Assembly: GCA_022457065.1 (NCBI GenBank)
Contig: JAJGBQ010000002.1
Coordinates: 3,658,001-3,722,000 of the forward strand
Length of the DNA: 64,000 nt
Direction of reading: 5' to 3'
From: Curvularia sp. ZM96
Lineage: Eukaryota; Ascomycota; Dothideomycetes; Pleosporales; Pleosporaceae
The notes under the pieces were generated by a model, which was not told the origin of the DNA, ran no database searches, and saw only the letters and a list, made by a program, of their open reading frames with translations. Positions 14,401 through 25,561 of this stretch are shown here, one piece after another. The stretch's first letter is position 1, and each line of letters begins with the position of its first letter. Position numbers and translations under genes: made by a program.

Positions 14401-16280
14401 CTATGGGTGTGATAGGTGGTGACATATTCGTAGACGGCCGACAAAGAGATGAGTCTTTCCAGCGACAGACGGGATACTGCATGCAACAAGACATTCATTT
14501 GGATACATCGACTGTGCGAGAGGCGCTCGAATTTTCCGCTTTGCTGAGACAACCGCCGGAGTACGGACGCGAAGAGAGGCTGGCATATGTCGATCATGTC
14601 ATTCGGCTCTTGGATATGGAAGAATATGCTGATGCGGTTGTTGGCGTCCCAGGATCGGGACTCAACGTAGAGCGTGAGTACCACGGTTCCTTGCTCATTT
14701 GTTTGGCTGGGACATGCACTGACCTATACAAGAACGCAAACGCCTCACTATTGGAGTCGAGCTCGCTGCCCGTCCGAAGTTACTGCTCTTCCTCGACGAA
14801 CCCACGTCTGGACTTGACTCACAGACGTCATGGTCCATCTGCGATCTCATGGAGAAGCTGACTCGAGACGGCCAAGCAATCCTGTGTACTGTGCACCAAC
14901 CTTCATCCCTCCTCTTCCAGCGATTCAACCGTCTCCTCCTGCTTGCCAAAGGTGGACGTACAGTATACTTTGGTGACATCGGCAATGGTTCTAAAACACT
15001 ACTGGACTACTTCCACCGCAACGGTGCACCAGGATGTCCCCCCGGTACCAATCCTGCCGAGTACATGCTTGAAGCCATCGGCGCAGCACCTGGAGCCAAG
15101 ACCGAAATAGACTGGCCTTCTGTATGGAAGAACAGCGAGGAGTACGAGCAACTCCAGATCGAGTTGGCTAAAATGCGTCAGCTGGTCAATCAACCATCTA
15201 CCGTGATGGATGCCACTAACGGGAGCCATCAAACCTTTGCAGCATCCTTCAAAGTTCAACTCGCAGCAGTAGCTCTCCGCTGTGCACAACAATATTGGAG
15301 GACGCCCTCGTACATCTATTCCAAAGCCATCTTGACTATCGGCTGTTCAATCTTGATCGGCTTCTCCTTCTTCGATAGCGAGAATACCATGCAAGGCCTT
15401 CAGAACCAGATGTTTGGTGTCTTCATCTTTCTCTTCGTGGTAAGTACCACGTTTCCTTCCTCTTCCGCGTATAAGGCCCATACTGACTCTAGCGCAGGTC
15501 ATTCAGCTCATCTATCAGATTCTACCCATGTGGGTCTCACAACGGACTCTTTACGAAGCCCGTGAACGGCAATCCAAAACGTACGCTTGGCAAGCATTCG
15601 TCCTATCCAATATTGGCATTGAGCTAGCATGGAACGCTTTCATGGCCATCATCTGCTTCCTAGTATGGTACTACCCAGCTGGTCTGTACCGCAACGCTGA
15701 ACCCACCGATGCCGTCAACATTCGCGGGTTCCACACCCTTCTTATCGTCATTGCTGTCTTTATCTTCGCAAGCACTCTTGCTCATCTCCTCATTGCCGGG
15801 TCTCCCAGCGAAGATATTGCAGGAGCCTATGCCACGCTCTTGACCATTATGATGTACGCTTTCTGTGGTATCCTTGCTTCTCCTGATGATCTCCCGGGCT
15901 TCTGGATGTTCATGTACCGCGTCAATCCTTTCACATACCTTGTCTCCAGCTTCATGGCTACAACGCTCGGCAAGGCTCCTGCTCACTGCGCCGCCACAGA
16001 GTTTCAGACTTTCGCTCCGCCACAAGGTCAGACGTGCGGCGAGTACATGTCCGAATACATAAGCATGGCTGGTGGCTATCTTCGCGATGCGAATGCTACA
16101 CAAGAGTGTGGTTTTTGTCAAATGGATAGCACGGATCAATTTCTACAAAGGATCCATGCTAGTTGGAATACGCGCTGGAGGGACTTTGGCCTTCTTTGGG
16201 TGTATGTGGTGTTTAATATTGCGGCGGCAATCTTCCTGTATTGGCTTTGTCGTGTTCCGAAGGGCAAGAAGCGTCAGTAG
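11454..16280 (+). CDS. PDR-type ABC transporter (ABCG full transporter), multidrug efflux
   Basis: Plasma-membrane efflux pump of 1468 aa with the order NBD1-TMD1-NBD2-TMD2. Exons: 11454-11974, 12025-12292, 12342-12611, 12657-13211, 13268-13339, 13395-14297, 14346-14673, 14733-15439 and 15498-16280. Half 1 has a Walker A of PDR type (GPPGSGCSTLLK, formed across intron 1), signature VSGGERKR and the degenerate Walker B region LWDNSTRGLD. Half 2 has Walker A GVSGAGKTTLLD, signature LNVEQRKRLTIG (formed across intron 7) and Walker B LLLFLDEPTSGLDS. The asymmetric NBDs and the length are typical of the family. It pumps hydrophobic toxicants or antifungals in known members; the substrate here cannot be read. 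It lies divergent to a zinc-cluster regulator. The start ATG was chosen after CACCAAAA; another in-frame Met lies 12 codons later. Confidence 0.95.
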
Positions 16281-16865
16281 GGTTTTTCCGCCCATGTTTA
16301 TAAAAGTTGAATTTGGACCTCAAGGCGTGGAGTAGGGTTTAATTTCCAGAGGGTAGTTATCTGGCTAGAATACTTACTGTAGGATAATTTGTTTAATAAT
16401 CAAATCATGACCATACACTCAAGGCGCTCAAGTATACTTCCTCTCCTGGATTCTGGTTTGCTCACTCGTTCGTCTACAGCGTACCCAGCTAGAACCCTCA
16501 GTATCTGTCTGATCGCACTCTCTATCAAGAACAACTCTCATCTTCTCCCAATTATTGCACAGCCGATTCTAACACATAAGTTCATTTCGCTATTTGTAAT
16601 CATCTATTATATGCATGTGGTGCTTTCCTTTTCTCTTAGAGAATAGAGGCTACACACAAACAACACAATTTTTCTCGCAGGCATCTCCTCCAACCTTCTT
16701 TCTAAAAAAAATGCACTCGCCTGCTTTCCCCAGGAACAGGCAGCAATACGCCACGAACGCCAAGGCTAAACTTCAACCATGCATCCCTGAACGAGCCCAT
16801 GAATAAGTCAAAGTCAACGTCAAACAATCCGCCCCAAACTTTCCCTCTTTTCTCATGTTATTGGC
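16281..16865. other. Convergent 3' region
   Basis: AT-rich spacer between the ends of the ABC transporter and the verprolin gene. I see no coding or RNA feature; it should hold both 3' untranslated regions and poly(A) sites. Confidence 0.6.
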
Positions 16866-18390
16866 TTATTCATATGCGCTGAGATCCAACGGAACACTGC
16901 TGCCTCGTCCGGCGCGATATTTCTTTGTGCTGTTGGTGAACTCTCTGGGACGCGGAAACTGCCCCTCATCCTGGAACCTCCACCTCAAGTCATGAATCGG
17001 TCTGACCCTACCTTTCTGACCTCCACCGGAGCTGGTCGGGCTCTTTATGCTTGATCCGCCGTTTGTCAAAGTGTACGAGCTCGGGTCCAGCATAGAGCGT
17101 GAAGGCGTCTGGGTGGATTGTCGACTTGGGGGCGCAACGGCCGGTGGAGGAGGCGCGGGCGCAGCTGGTGGTGATGCTGGAGGAGGTGGTGGCGGTGCGG
17201 CAGGCGACGAGCGGCCATAGGAATTTCGAGCTGCCGTTTCTGCGAGCGATGGTGCATGTCCGTTTGGAGGCGGTGGGGGCGCAGGTGTCGATGGTGCGTG
17301 GGAACTGTATCTGTAAGGATCGTAATCGTCGTCGTCTGGCGGGTTCGCTGGCGGTGGTGCTGAAGGAGGCGGAGGTGGTGTCGATCGCGCTGGTGCCCGA
17401 GGCGCTGGTGAAGGAGGTAGAGGGGGTGCTGGTGGGGCTCCAGTTGGCCGAGGAGACGTTGACGCAGGAGGCGGCGGCGGCGGTGCAGAAGGCGTGGAAG
17501 TTGGAGGTGGTGGTGGAGGAGCAGGTGGGGCGCTTCCTGGCACGGGTGGTGCCCGGGCTGGAGAGGGTGCCGGAGGTGGAGGAGCGAGACCAGACGGCTT
17601 TCGAGACGACGGAGGCGGGATAGGCGGCTTCTTTCCAATCGGCGGTGGAGGCTTTGGCTTTCCGCTGATACTCGATGCTACTGAAGAAGGTCGGGAATCC
17701 GAGCCACGCAGAGCATTGATGCCTGGCCGGACGCCTGGCACTGGTGGAGCAGGAGGAGCTGAAGGTGGAAGTCCTGGGGGTTTGGGCGCTGCTCCTCGCG
17801 GTGGTGTGGGCACTGAAGCGCGATTTGATTCGGGATCTGAAAGGTATGGCGCATGGTCTTGATCTGCGCCAGTCTTGACGCCCCCTGACTTCCTCAGCTT
17901 CGGCATGCCTCCAGCGAACAATCCTGCCAGCTGTGGTGCTGCAGCCACTCCACCTCCTCCATCATTGGTATCACTGTTGCTTCTCGCACGATTTGCTCCT
18001 CCAGGAACCGGCGGCGCAAGTCCAGGCACCGCCGGCGGCTTGCCCATGCCAGGAATTGCAGGTGCCCCCATAGGCGCCGCACTTGGCCCGTCGCTCACCT
18101 TGCCTACTATTGGCGCCGATCGGTCGTTGACTTGTGTGACTTTCCTCAGCTTTGTGCCCTTACTGATGTCTCCTAAGAGCGCTCCCTGCGGCCCATTAGC
18201 GGAAGCTCTTTGATGCCCAACTTGCAGAACCGCAGTTTTTGGCTTGTCTGCCATGAATGCAACCTACTCTTCCTGCTCCTGAAGCCGGTTTTCCTCCCGG
18301 CCCTTTGCCCAGCATCGGGGGAGGTGGTGGCCCTCCAGCTCCTCGACCCATGGGCGGCATGGGCGGAGGCGGAGGGGGTGGTGGTGGCAT
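16866..18390 (-). CDS. VRP1: Verprolin/WIP homologue, actin-binding proline-rich protein
   Basis: Protein of 480 aa that in this family binds actin and the WASP protein Las17 at cortical actin patches and supports endocytosis. Exons: 18390-18268 and 18185-16866; the 82-bp intron has GTAGGT, GCTAATG and CGCAG. Exon 1 gives the start MPPPPPPPPPMPPMGRGAG; joining restores the WH2 actin-binding motif GALLGDISKGTKLRKV at about residues 42-57. A very proline-rich middle follows, with many PPPPP runs for SH3 and profilin binding. The C-terminal end, with HDLRWRFQDEGQFPRP and KKYRAGRGSSVPLDLSAYE, fits the WASP-binding segment. An ATG inside the intron (18254) opens a frame that would give a protein lacking the proline-rich start but keeping WH2. 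Divergent with the gene at 18636. Confidence 0.88.
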
Positions 18391-18635
18391 GGTGGAATGG
18401 GTATCGCGCTTCGATTCGGGTGTGGTTTCTGTTGCTGATTGTAAAAGTTCTGTGTGTATATGCAGTCTCTGACTGCCTGGTTGTGTATGTCGGCGTGCAC
18501 AAAGTGTCGTGATCAAGTGATAGTTGTGGTTGGAACATTCCGTCACAGCTTGGCAGCTGGCACCCCAATCCTCAGCCACCCACCGCTGCGTCACCCGAAC
18601 TTCACCGCGCCCGACGTGGGATCAGCCAACACCCA
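18391..18635. promoter_or_regulatory. Shared divergent promoter, verprolin and mitochondrial protein
   Basis: Only 245 bp separate the two start codons, so both promoters and leaders must lie here. No clear TATA box is visible. Confidence 0.55.
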
Positions 18636-19940
18636 ATGCCGCCTGCAAAACTGTCGATGCGCGCCCAGTCGCGCCCAGTATGTCAATTGTGCGACTACAT
18701 ACTACGGCAGCCTGGAAATCGCCGCGCGTTTCGGCTCACCTCAACTGTCAAAGCCCCCGCGACACGGCGGCAAACTGCGCCAGCGTCTGCTCTAGTCGCC
18801 CAACTACCCGTACGACGCATTACGACGACAGCCCGGAAGGCAGCAGCGGTTGAAGATGGCAATGATGAAATCTTGCAGACGTCAGAGCGTATTGCAGTTC
18901 TGAAGGCAAATTTATCCGCGATAGAGGCTCGAATTCGAGAAATATATGATTCACCCAAGGTTGAGCCAGAGGCGAAAACCTTGGAGGCACTGCAAGGTTT
19001 AGCAGACGTTGCTCAGCAAGCGATAGCCATACGTTCCCAACAGCCCTTGCGAACAAAAGCGCCTATAAGACAGAGTTCGGCTGGTGCAATCCTATCCGGG
19101 CTCGGCAGCGATGAAGGCGAAAGAAATGAAAAGAAACCCAGATCAAAGCAACTAGGGCTCGATGCACTCCCATCGCCATCCTATCTTTCGAAGCTCGCGG
19201 AAGACCTCATAAGGCATGAAAAGGTTTTTCTCTCTCCGAATGTCCTGGCCGTGTACATCCACCTGCAGCGACTTCTTGCTCGACCAAAGACCATTCCAGA
19301 GGCACTCTATCTCTATGCGCATAAACCAGTCCCCGTCGAGGGCTCGTCGCCTCCTAAATTCTCCAAGCCGTCGCCCAAGGCCGCAAAGCAAGCCATTCCT
19401 GCCGATCTCGCCGACGAAGCGCTCACGGCTGCAATCGATGCGAAAGATCTTGCCTTGGCTTTGGACGTTGTCGACCACACATACCGAGCCCCGGCATGGC
19501 GGCGACACCGCATGGTCACAAAATTGGGACTCCCTGCAGTTTTGGCAAGTATTTCACCGCTCGCGCTGTACATGGTAGCCCAGGAACTGTCCGTATACAG
19601 TGGCTACATTGATCCGTGGACCTTTAAGGTATACGCTTTCGCCGGATTGAGTACATACGTCATGTGCACTGGTACACTGGGCTTCGTTGCGTTGACCACA
19701 CACAACGACCACCACGACCGAGTCGTTTGGCGACCTGGTGTTCCACTTTTGGACCGTTACCTCGGAGAAGACGAGCGTGCGGCTTTGGATCGCATAGCCT
19801 GCGCATGGGGTTTCAAGGAAGAGTGGAGGCGAGGTGATGAGGAGGGTGAAGAATGGGAAGGCTTGAGGCAGTGGATTCTGCTCAGAGGCATGGTCCTAGA
19901 CAAGCCCGACTTGATGCCTGGTATGAACCCAGGCAGGTAA
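18636..19940 (+). CDS. Conserved mitochondrial membrane protein, function not recognised
   Basis: Single exon, 434 aa. The first 65 residues are rich in Arg, Ala, Ser and Thr and nearly free of acidic residues, like a mitochondrial presequence. A helical region follows, then SPNVLAVYIHLQRLLARP and EALTAAIDAKDLALALDVV, resembling repeat-type helical pairs. Two hydrophobic segments lie near the C terminus (around VLASISPLALYMVAQEL and STYVMCTGTLGFVALTT), followed by HNDHHDRVVWRPG and an acidic Trp-rich tail. This fits an inner-membrane protein, perhaps in mitochondrial gene expression, but I cannot name the family with confidence. No intron is needed. Confidence 0.72.
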   Translation: MPPAKLSMRAQSRPVCQLCDYILRQPGNRRAFRLTSTVKAPATRRQTAPASALVAQLPVRRITTTARKAAAVEDGNDEILQTSERIAVLKANLSAIEARIREIYDSPKVEPEAKTLEALQGLADVAQQAIAIRSQQPLRTKAPIRQSSAGAILSGLGSDEGERNEKKPRSKQLGLDALPSPSYLSKLAEDLIRHEKVFLSPNVLAVYIHLQRLLARPKTIPEALYLYAHKPVPVEGSSPPKFSKPSPKAAKQAIPADLADEALTAAIDAKDLALALDVVDHTYRAPAWRRHRMVTKLGLPAVLASISPLALYMVAQELSVYSGYIDPWTFKVYAFAGLSTYVMCTGTLGFVALTTHNDHHDRVVWRPGVPLLDRYLGEDERAALDRIACAWGFKEEWRRGDEEGEEWEGLRQWILLRGMVLDKPDLMPGMNPGR

Positions 19941-20131
19941 CGGCGGGTTATTTACTTCTCAATGAATTGCCATGTACCAATAGATATTGAAACCTAAATT
20001 TTCTCTCATATATACCTTTTCTGTCTCTCGGCGATCAACGTGTATTCAGGAGGAGAAGAAAAAATAAAACCTCTACCATGGTTAGTATCAACTCATGTCG
20101 TAAAAAAACGCAAAAAAAGATGTGGTTGGTG

Positions 20132-20230
20132 CGACACCTGTGTGATTCGAACACACGCTCCCGAAGGAACTGGCTGACTTTTCCGAACGGGACTAGCAGG
20201 CCAGCGCGTTAACCACTCCGCCAAAGTGCC
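20132..20230 (-). tRNA. tRNA-Ser(GCT) with an 18-nt intron
   Basis: Read on the minus strand, the acceptor arms GGCACTT and AGGTGTC pair (one G-T, one T-G) with discriminator G. The T arm is GTGTG-TTCGAAT-CACAC. The anticodon stem CTGGC/GCCAG encloses CTGCTA, an intron, then A, giving anticodon GCT. The intron sits one base 3' of the anticodon, the normal site. The long variable arm is that of a class II serine tRNA. CCA is not encoded. Confidence 0.93.
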
Positions 20231-20583
20231 ATAAGTTGATAGATTGTTTGATTTTGATAAATATAACAGCTTGCATGAAAGTACACGTAAGCTATGCCTT
20301 TTGCGTTGCACCATATCTCCATCAACACATGGTCATAGTGTTTCACTTCTCATATAGAAACAAGTAATTCGCTCGTTTGACGGTTCAGAGAAGCGGGGTT
20401 AGTTGTCTGTGGCGCAAGCTACCCCGCCACCACTTCTACACTATCAACCTCACTCACCTTTCAGCTTCACTCCCGTGATCTCATCTTAACAGTCCTTCCA
20501 AGACAATAGTCAGCTGTTTATCATTCCCAGAACTGCTCGAAGCCAGACAATATCCGCCGGTCTAGGCTGTCTTCACATCGGCC
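20231..20583. promoter_or_regulatory. Promoter region of the Tma17-like gene
   Basis: Spacer between the tRNA-Ser 5' end and the ATG at 20584. It holds the tRNA upstream flank and, from about 20420, a C/T-rich leader-like segment. No further feature is seen. Confidence 0.45.
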
Positions 20584-20979
20584 ATGTCCGCTGACGCCGC
20601 TCCCATCACTTTCGCGCGATTCTCAAAAGCGCTCGAGGATCTTTCTGTGGAATCCCTCTACGCAAAATACTCAGAACTCACAAATCAACTCACACATCTC
20701 GAGTCAAGCAACAAGCAGCTTGAGGAGTTTGCGCGCGAACATGACGACAGAGACTGTTACGAGGCGCTCATGGAAAATAAGCAGGTCATGAAAAGATTTG
20801 AAGAGCGGAAAGAGGCAATCAAGCACGAAGTGAGAGATGTGAGAGGTCTGCCCTGGAGACCGAAGGAAGACGAGGACAAGGTGAACGGAAGCGCGTCCGC
20901 TGCGACGAACGGTGCTGCGACGGAAGAAACTAATGGTGCTGGAGCCCAAGACGAGGGCGAAGATGGCATCTATCTCTGA
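20584..20979 (+). CDS. TMA17: Tma17/Adc17-like proteasome assembly chaperone
   Basis: Single exon, 131 aa. The N-terminal part has the pattern ITFARFSKALEDLS...LTHLESSNKQLEEF, a helical region much like the yeast Tma17 layout in which a helix pair ends in a Leu-x-x-SN core. A second helix (ENKQVMKRFEERKEAIKHE) follows, then an acidic, low-complexity tail ending in DGIYL; the yeast protein also ends in a short hydrophobic tail. Yeast Tma17 helps assemble the proteasome base under stress and associates with ribosomes. The assignment rests on remembered family layout, not an alignment; a generic coiled-coil protein is the alternative. Confidence 0.6.
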   Translation: MSADAAPITFARFSKALEDLSVESLYAKYSELTNQLTHLESSNKQLEEFAREHDDRDCYEALMENKQVMKRFEERKEAIKHEVRDVRGLPWRPKEDEDKVNGSASAATNGAATEETNGAGAQDEGEDGIYL

Positions 20980-23900
20980 AAAGATGGAAACGTTCAAATG
21001 AAGGTCAACTGCAAGATGCTGCGCGCCATATCGGATATCAAAGAATCATCACCTCGGCCAGCGCCGCGACGCAGAAAAACAAACGCCGCGGAAGTACGTA
21101 TGCACATTGAGCCACTATCTCACTTTTGCCCACATCAATAACATCTCCAGTTCTATGTCCGACTTACGGAGGTGGCGAACTCGGTGGGATTTTTCGCACC
21201 GATAAATATGCAGTCTGACCGAATACAAAGCCAACACGCTATACACCACCGGGATCACTCCTTTTCAGGTTTTTTAGGTATTGAGAAAGGAGGTTCAGCA
21301 TGATACTTGAAACATAGATAACACTGATCCCAACACGGGCATTGAGTCACAATGTCTACTACAACATCTCTTTCAGCTATTTCCAGATTTTCGGGTCGAT
21401 TTTGGTTGCGCGGGTAAGAAATGATCGAGCCGCGGAAGTGGTAATAAGCAGCTCCTTGTTCGCTTTCGCCTACTTCCAGCTTGCCCGAGCTTATGTGTTC
21501 TCCAAAATCAGACCACCTGTGGATACGTAATACAACTGTAATGAAAAATGTCCCGCTGTCCCACGAAGCAATGATTCATTCGCAAACCTGGCAGATGCAT
21601 CGCTGCAGTAAATCAAATTCCAATAGGATGATTCTCATGCCATACCAAACATAGCAACGCAGCCAAAGATTTATGACACGACAAGCACCTGAGGCATTGT
21701 TTCGGGTTGTTCTAAATTGAAAGTTGGTGGTTGTTGGTTCGGTGGCACGGTACTAATTAAAGTTAGCAAGTTTCTGCAAGATGAAAGTTTAAATGTAAGC
21801 TAGGGGCCTGCGTAACTGAAACATCAGAGTAAGCCTGCACACAAAGATAGTTAGAGAGTACCCGTACCGATCCACGTCATCAGAGAACCTTCCCCCCTGT
21901 ACCCTGAATTGTTAGGCATGAGTATACGGAGCAAGGCCACGTGATCAGCGATCTATAATTCTTGGCATCTGTATCCTATCATCATCCCTCTATGGACGGG
22001 CTCCTGTATAACCGGTAAACCAGGAAATATTAGTTCTCAAAATCGTTCTAAAATTGTAAAACCATCGCCTTTGCGCACAGCTAAAAGGTTCTAAATATCA
22101 TATTGAGTATGTCTATAATTCATAGAGCTGCAACTAAATTGATACGTCGATGGCTTGTCTTAGGGATAGCACGCTGTTTTGATTTTTTTTCAGCTTGACT
22201 CTCTGGACAAAGCAGAGGCATAATTGATATAGCTTGGTGCAGCTTATCGCTCCATTGAGAGATATATTAGTTGGTTGTTTGTATGCGCCAAATGTATGTT
22301 GAACTAAATAGTACAAGATTGCAATTTTGCTAATTCCTAGATAGCAAGAGGGTCCAATAAGTTGAAGAATCGAGTTGGAAATGGATGGAGCTGAAATCAG
22401 TCAATAAATGCCCTTTCGCATGAAAGTTTTGCTTGCGTCCAGTTCAAAGGCCAGTATCCCTGCAGAAGGAAATTGAAGAGAAAAAAATGTACAGTTCTAC
22501 CCACGCCATAACAGGCTGATCAGGAAGATCCTCTAGTATCAAAACTGACAATCACAATTATTGGACTAGTATTCTTTATTCACATACACCAGATAACGCG
22601 TGCGCTTGAACTCATGGCCACTAGGCCAAATAGAATTAGCCGCGCATGAATGCATGCGTGCCACGAGAGTGCCCCATGGGGCGCCAAACTGATATTCATG
22701 ATATCCTTCTCCATATCTAAGGAGCTTCTCCCTTGGTTCTAGGGTCCCGCTCATGTTCTGGGCGCCCAGAACTTAGCTCACAAGTCAAAGGTTGGTGTGG
22801 AGCAGGATGGATGCGATAGCCCACAGGTTCCTCGCAGGATAAATAGGCGTTTTCGGAAGATTTGAATCCTTCTAGCGGTTCAAGAACGGGAGGATGGTCG
22901 TCGGCCCAGAAGTGAATGTTCAAAAGCCGACGGACGCAAGGAGGTTCCCATCAGCTAATATTTCATTATGCACTGATTGCTTTGGACGATTCTATGGATT
23001 TTTGGACTTCTGGGCGGTAAGGATTCATTCTGGATAGATGAAATCAACACACCAATGGCGCTGTGAGGATCTTCCGAACAGCTCTTTCCTTGAGCACGGG
23101 GCCAACGGGGTGGGTCAAAAACATTGGCGGCTCCAATCCGCCTTGGCGAAGGCATTGCTGCGTTAATCTGTGCGGGTAAAGAATTTCCGCGAGTCGATCT
23201 AGAAGCTTTCTGTTCCCGCCTTCGCTTTACTGTGTACATACATGTCCAAGCGAAAGTCGGTCAGTGATGGTCAGCTTCGGTGGCCAAGGCCCCTAGCGGT
23301 GTTGCGTCAGATACAGTTCCAAGAGTCCACTCACTATGCACGGCCATGGGGCGGCTCACGTTCGGACCGGCAGGGTTGCTGCGTCTCCCTGTTGTGTGGC
23401 ACGATGAACGCACTCTGAACACCAGTCTGCCTGAATGTAGCACAGTGCAGTGTTGACGTAACGTCATCTCTCGTGCCTGGCTGTCAATGCGCCATCAATT
23501 AAGCAATGCCAATCCTCAAACCCGCTAAGTCCATGTCTTGACTTGTGGGCGCTCCAGACATTGCTTTTCCACTGGTGGCACTTTTGCGCCACGGGCACCC
23601 ATGCTTCTAGATTCCGGCCACCGGGTGTTTCAAGGCGTTTTGACGTTTCGTTTTAGTGCACACTAAGCCCCAATAGGAACATGCGTGGAGTCTGGTAAAC
23701 ACCCGGTGGTATTTTTTTAGGGATACCACCGAGATTCGTGTCCAGGAACCGGCACCGTTGGCCAGCCTCGTCGTGCACAACAAGTTTCGAAACAGGTTAT
23801 TTGCGCGCTGCTGTGGGTCGAGCTGCAGACGCCGTGAGTTGAGGTTGAAACAGGCTTGCCAATCGCGCAATTTAGACGAGCAGTTGCAGATGACGCCTGC

Positions 23901-24363
23901 AATAGGATTCACAAAGTAGTTAAGCATACGGTGGTTAGCTAAGCACTTAGAATAATGCCCAGCCTGACTTGACCAGCGGTAATGGGTCCTTTGCCGGGCG
24001 TTCCCCGCATTACGGAGAATTCTCGTCCGTGCAGTTGCCCAACTTCCCTTGAAACATCATGTAATTTAATATATCCACAACGACGGAACAATATGCCCTA
24101 CCGAGAACAGACGCATAATGTGGGTGATCAATTTCCACGTTCAGGGAATCTGGGATCCCGCGGCCAACCCGAATCGACCAACCTTCGGCGGTATGTGTGC
24201 TAGACGTGATACATTTGTCTTGTCTGATTGGCAGGACCCATAGCATTGCTCCGGTATAAGTATCCTGTAGATGCCCATCCACTGAAGGCCATCCAACTTC
24301 ACACCCAGTCCACTCTTTCAACACCTTACCTTCTCTCCGGATTCCACTTCAACTCCAGCAAAA
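20980..24363. other. Gene-poor region, probable decayed repeat DNA
   Basis: No credible gene. 21540-22560 is visibly AT-rich with only short frames. On the minus strand, 22955-23239 and 22717-22923 have open frames with mixed composition but no motif or convincing splice junctions. Inverted repeats occur at 23618-23709 and a hairpin at 23705-23730. The last 120 bp hold TATAAG at 24255 and a C-rich leader before the GH62 start. Confidence 0.5.
23618..23730. repeat. Inverted repeat with overlapping hairpin
   Basis: CCACCGGGTGTTT at 23618-23630 is the exact reverse complement of AAACACCCGGTGG at 23697-23709. The right arm overlaps a second hairpin, GGTGGTAT at 23705-23712 with ATACCACC at 23723-23730. 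The two structures share bases and would be mutually exclusive. Origin is unknown; a transposon end is possible. Confidence 0.6.
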
Positions 24364-25344
24364 ATGCGTTTCGTTCCTACCGACCTTAGCTTCTCCGCGG
24401 CTGCGCTCGCGCTCCTGGCTTCGACTGCGTCGGCCCAGAACTGCAAGCTCCCTACCTCCTACAAGTGGACTGACAGGGGTGTTCTTGCTCAGCCCAAGTC
24501 TGGCTGGGCTTCGCTCAAGGACTTCACCATCTCCAGCCTTAACGGCAAGCACATTGTCTACGCTACCAACCACGACACTGGCACCAAGTATGGATCCATG
24601 AACTTCGGTGCCTTCAGCGACTTTAGCCAGATGGCCTCTGCCTCGCAGAACGCCATGGGCTTCACTGCTGTTGCTCCTACCCTCTTCCGCTTCGCTCCCA
24701 AGAACATCTGGGTTCTTGCCTACCAGTGGGGACCTACCACCTTCTCCTACAGGACCTCCAGCGACCCCACCAACGCCAACAGCTGGGGTGCCGCTCAGCC
24801 TCTCTTCACTGGCAAGATCTCTGGCAGCAGCACTGGTGCTATTGACCAGACTGTCATTGGTGACAGCAAGAACATGTACCTCTTCTTCGCTGGTGACAAC
24901 GGCAAGATCTACCGCGCCAGCATGCCCAAGTCCAACTTCCCTGGCAACTTCGGCACTGCCTCCACCGTCATCATGAGCGACACCGCCCAGAACCTCTTCG
25001 AGGCCGTCCAGGTCTACACTGTCAAGGGTGGCGGTTACCTCATGATCGTCGAGGCCCAGAGTGGAAACGGCCGTTACTTCCGCTCTTTCACTGCCTCCAG
25101 CCTCGACGGCAATTGGACCCCCAATGCCGCCACTCAGTCCAACCCCTTCGCCGGCAAGGCTAACAGCGGTGCCACCTGGACCAACGACATCTCCCACGGT
25201 GACCTTGTCAAGGTCACCAACGACGAGACCATGACTGTCGACCCTTGCAACCTGCAGCTGTTGTACCAGGGCCGCAACCCCAACGCCGGTGGCGACTACG
25301 ACCGCCTCCCCTACAGGCCCGGTCTCCTTACCCTCAAGAAGTAG
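24364..25344 (+). CDS. Secreted GH62 alpha-L-arabinofuranosidase
   Basis: Single exon, 326 aa. It removes arabinose side chains from arabinoxylan outside the cell. A signal peptide of about 24 residues ends at TASA before QNCKLP. The rest is one catalytic domain without a carbohydrate-binding module. Family blocks are present: SYKWTDRG, FSDFSQMASASQ, WVLAYQWG, GAIDQTVIGD, LFEAVQVYTV and DISHGDLV. By analogy with studied GH62 enzymes the catalytic set is Asp37 (WTDRG), Asp161 (AIDQTV) and Glu213 (LFEAVQ). Codon use is strongly biased to C-ending codons, so it is probably highly expressed when induced. TATAAG lies about 105 bp upstream. Confidence 0.95.
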   Translation: MRFVPTDLSFSAAALALLASTASAQNCKLPTSYKWTDRGVLAQPKSGWASLKDFTISSLNGKHIVYATNHDTGTKYGSMNFGAFSDFSQMASASQNAMGFTAVAPTLFRFAPKNIWVLAYQWGPTTFSYRTSSDPTNANSWGAAQPLFTGKISGSSTGAIDQTVIGDSKNMYLFFAGDNGKIYRASMPKSNFPGNFGTASTVIMSDTAQNLFEAVQVYTVKGGGYLMIVEAQSGNGRYFRSFTASSLDGNWTPNAATQSNPFAGKANSGATWTNDISHGDLVKVTNDETMTVDPCNLQLLYQGRNPNAGGDYDRLPYRPGLLTLKK

Positions 25345-25561
25345 ATTGCTCATTGCACCTCTTCTTGCCAGGCCTTCTCTTCATTGTAAATGAATTTTTG
25401 TGTTGGAGATTTGTACATAGAAAACTTTTGAAGTGGAATTCTTACATATATTCTTTTGAGTCACTAGCTTGGGCTCTTTTCTCAAATATACATTGCGTGA
25501 GCTATCAATTGATACCTCTCCTTTTATCTGAAGACCAGTTCCATCTATCCTTTGAGTGAAA

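Noticed and set aside
17066..17638. Long frames opposite and beside the proline-rich verprolin exon
   Set aside because: Products are runs of His/Leu/Arg or Gly/Val/Glu that mirror the CCN-rich coding strand; shadows only.
16866..18254. A verprolin gene model beginning at the ATG at 18254
   Set aside because: The upstream exon with the proline-rich start and a GT...CTAATG...AG intron restores the full WH2 entry and typical family start, so 18254 is treated as intronic.
22717..23239. Minus-strand open frames that could be exons of a gene
   Set aside because: Frames could not be joined by credible splice sites and show no family motif; left as gene-poor DNA.
24349..25353. A 334-codon frame antisense to the GH62 gene
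   Set aside because: Arises from the strong C-ending codon bias of the GH62 gene; Val/Gly/Glu-rich with no motif.
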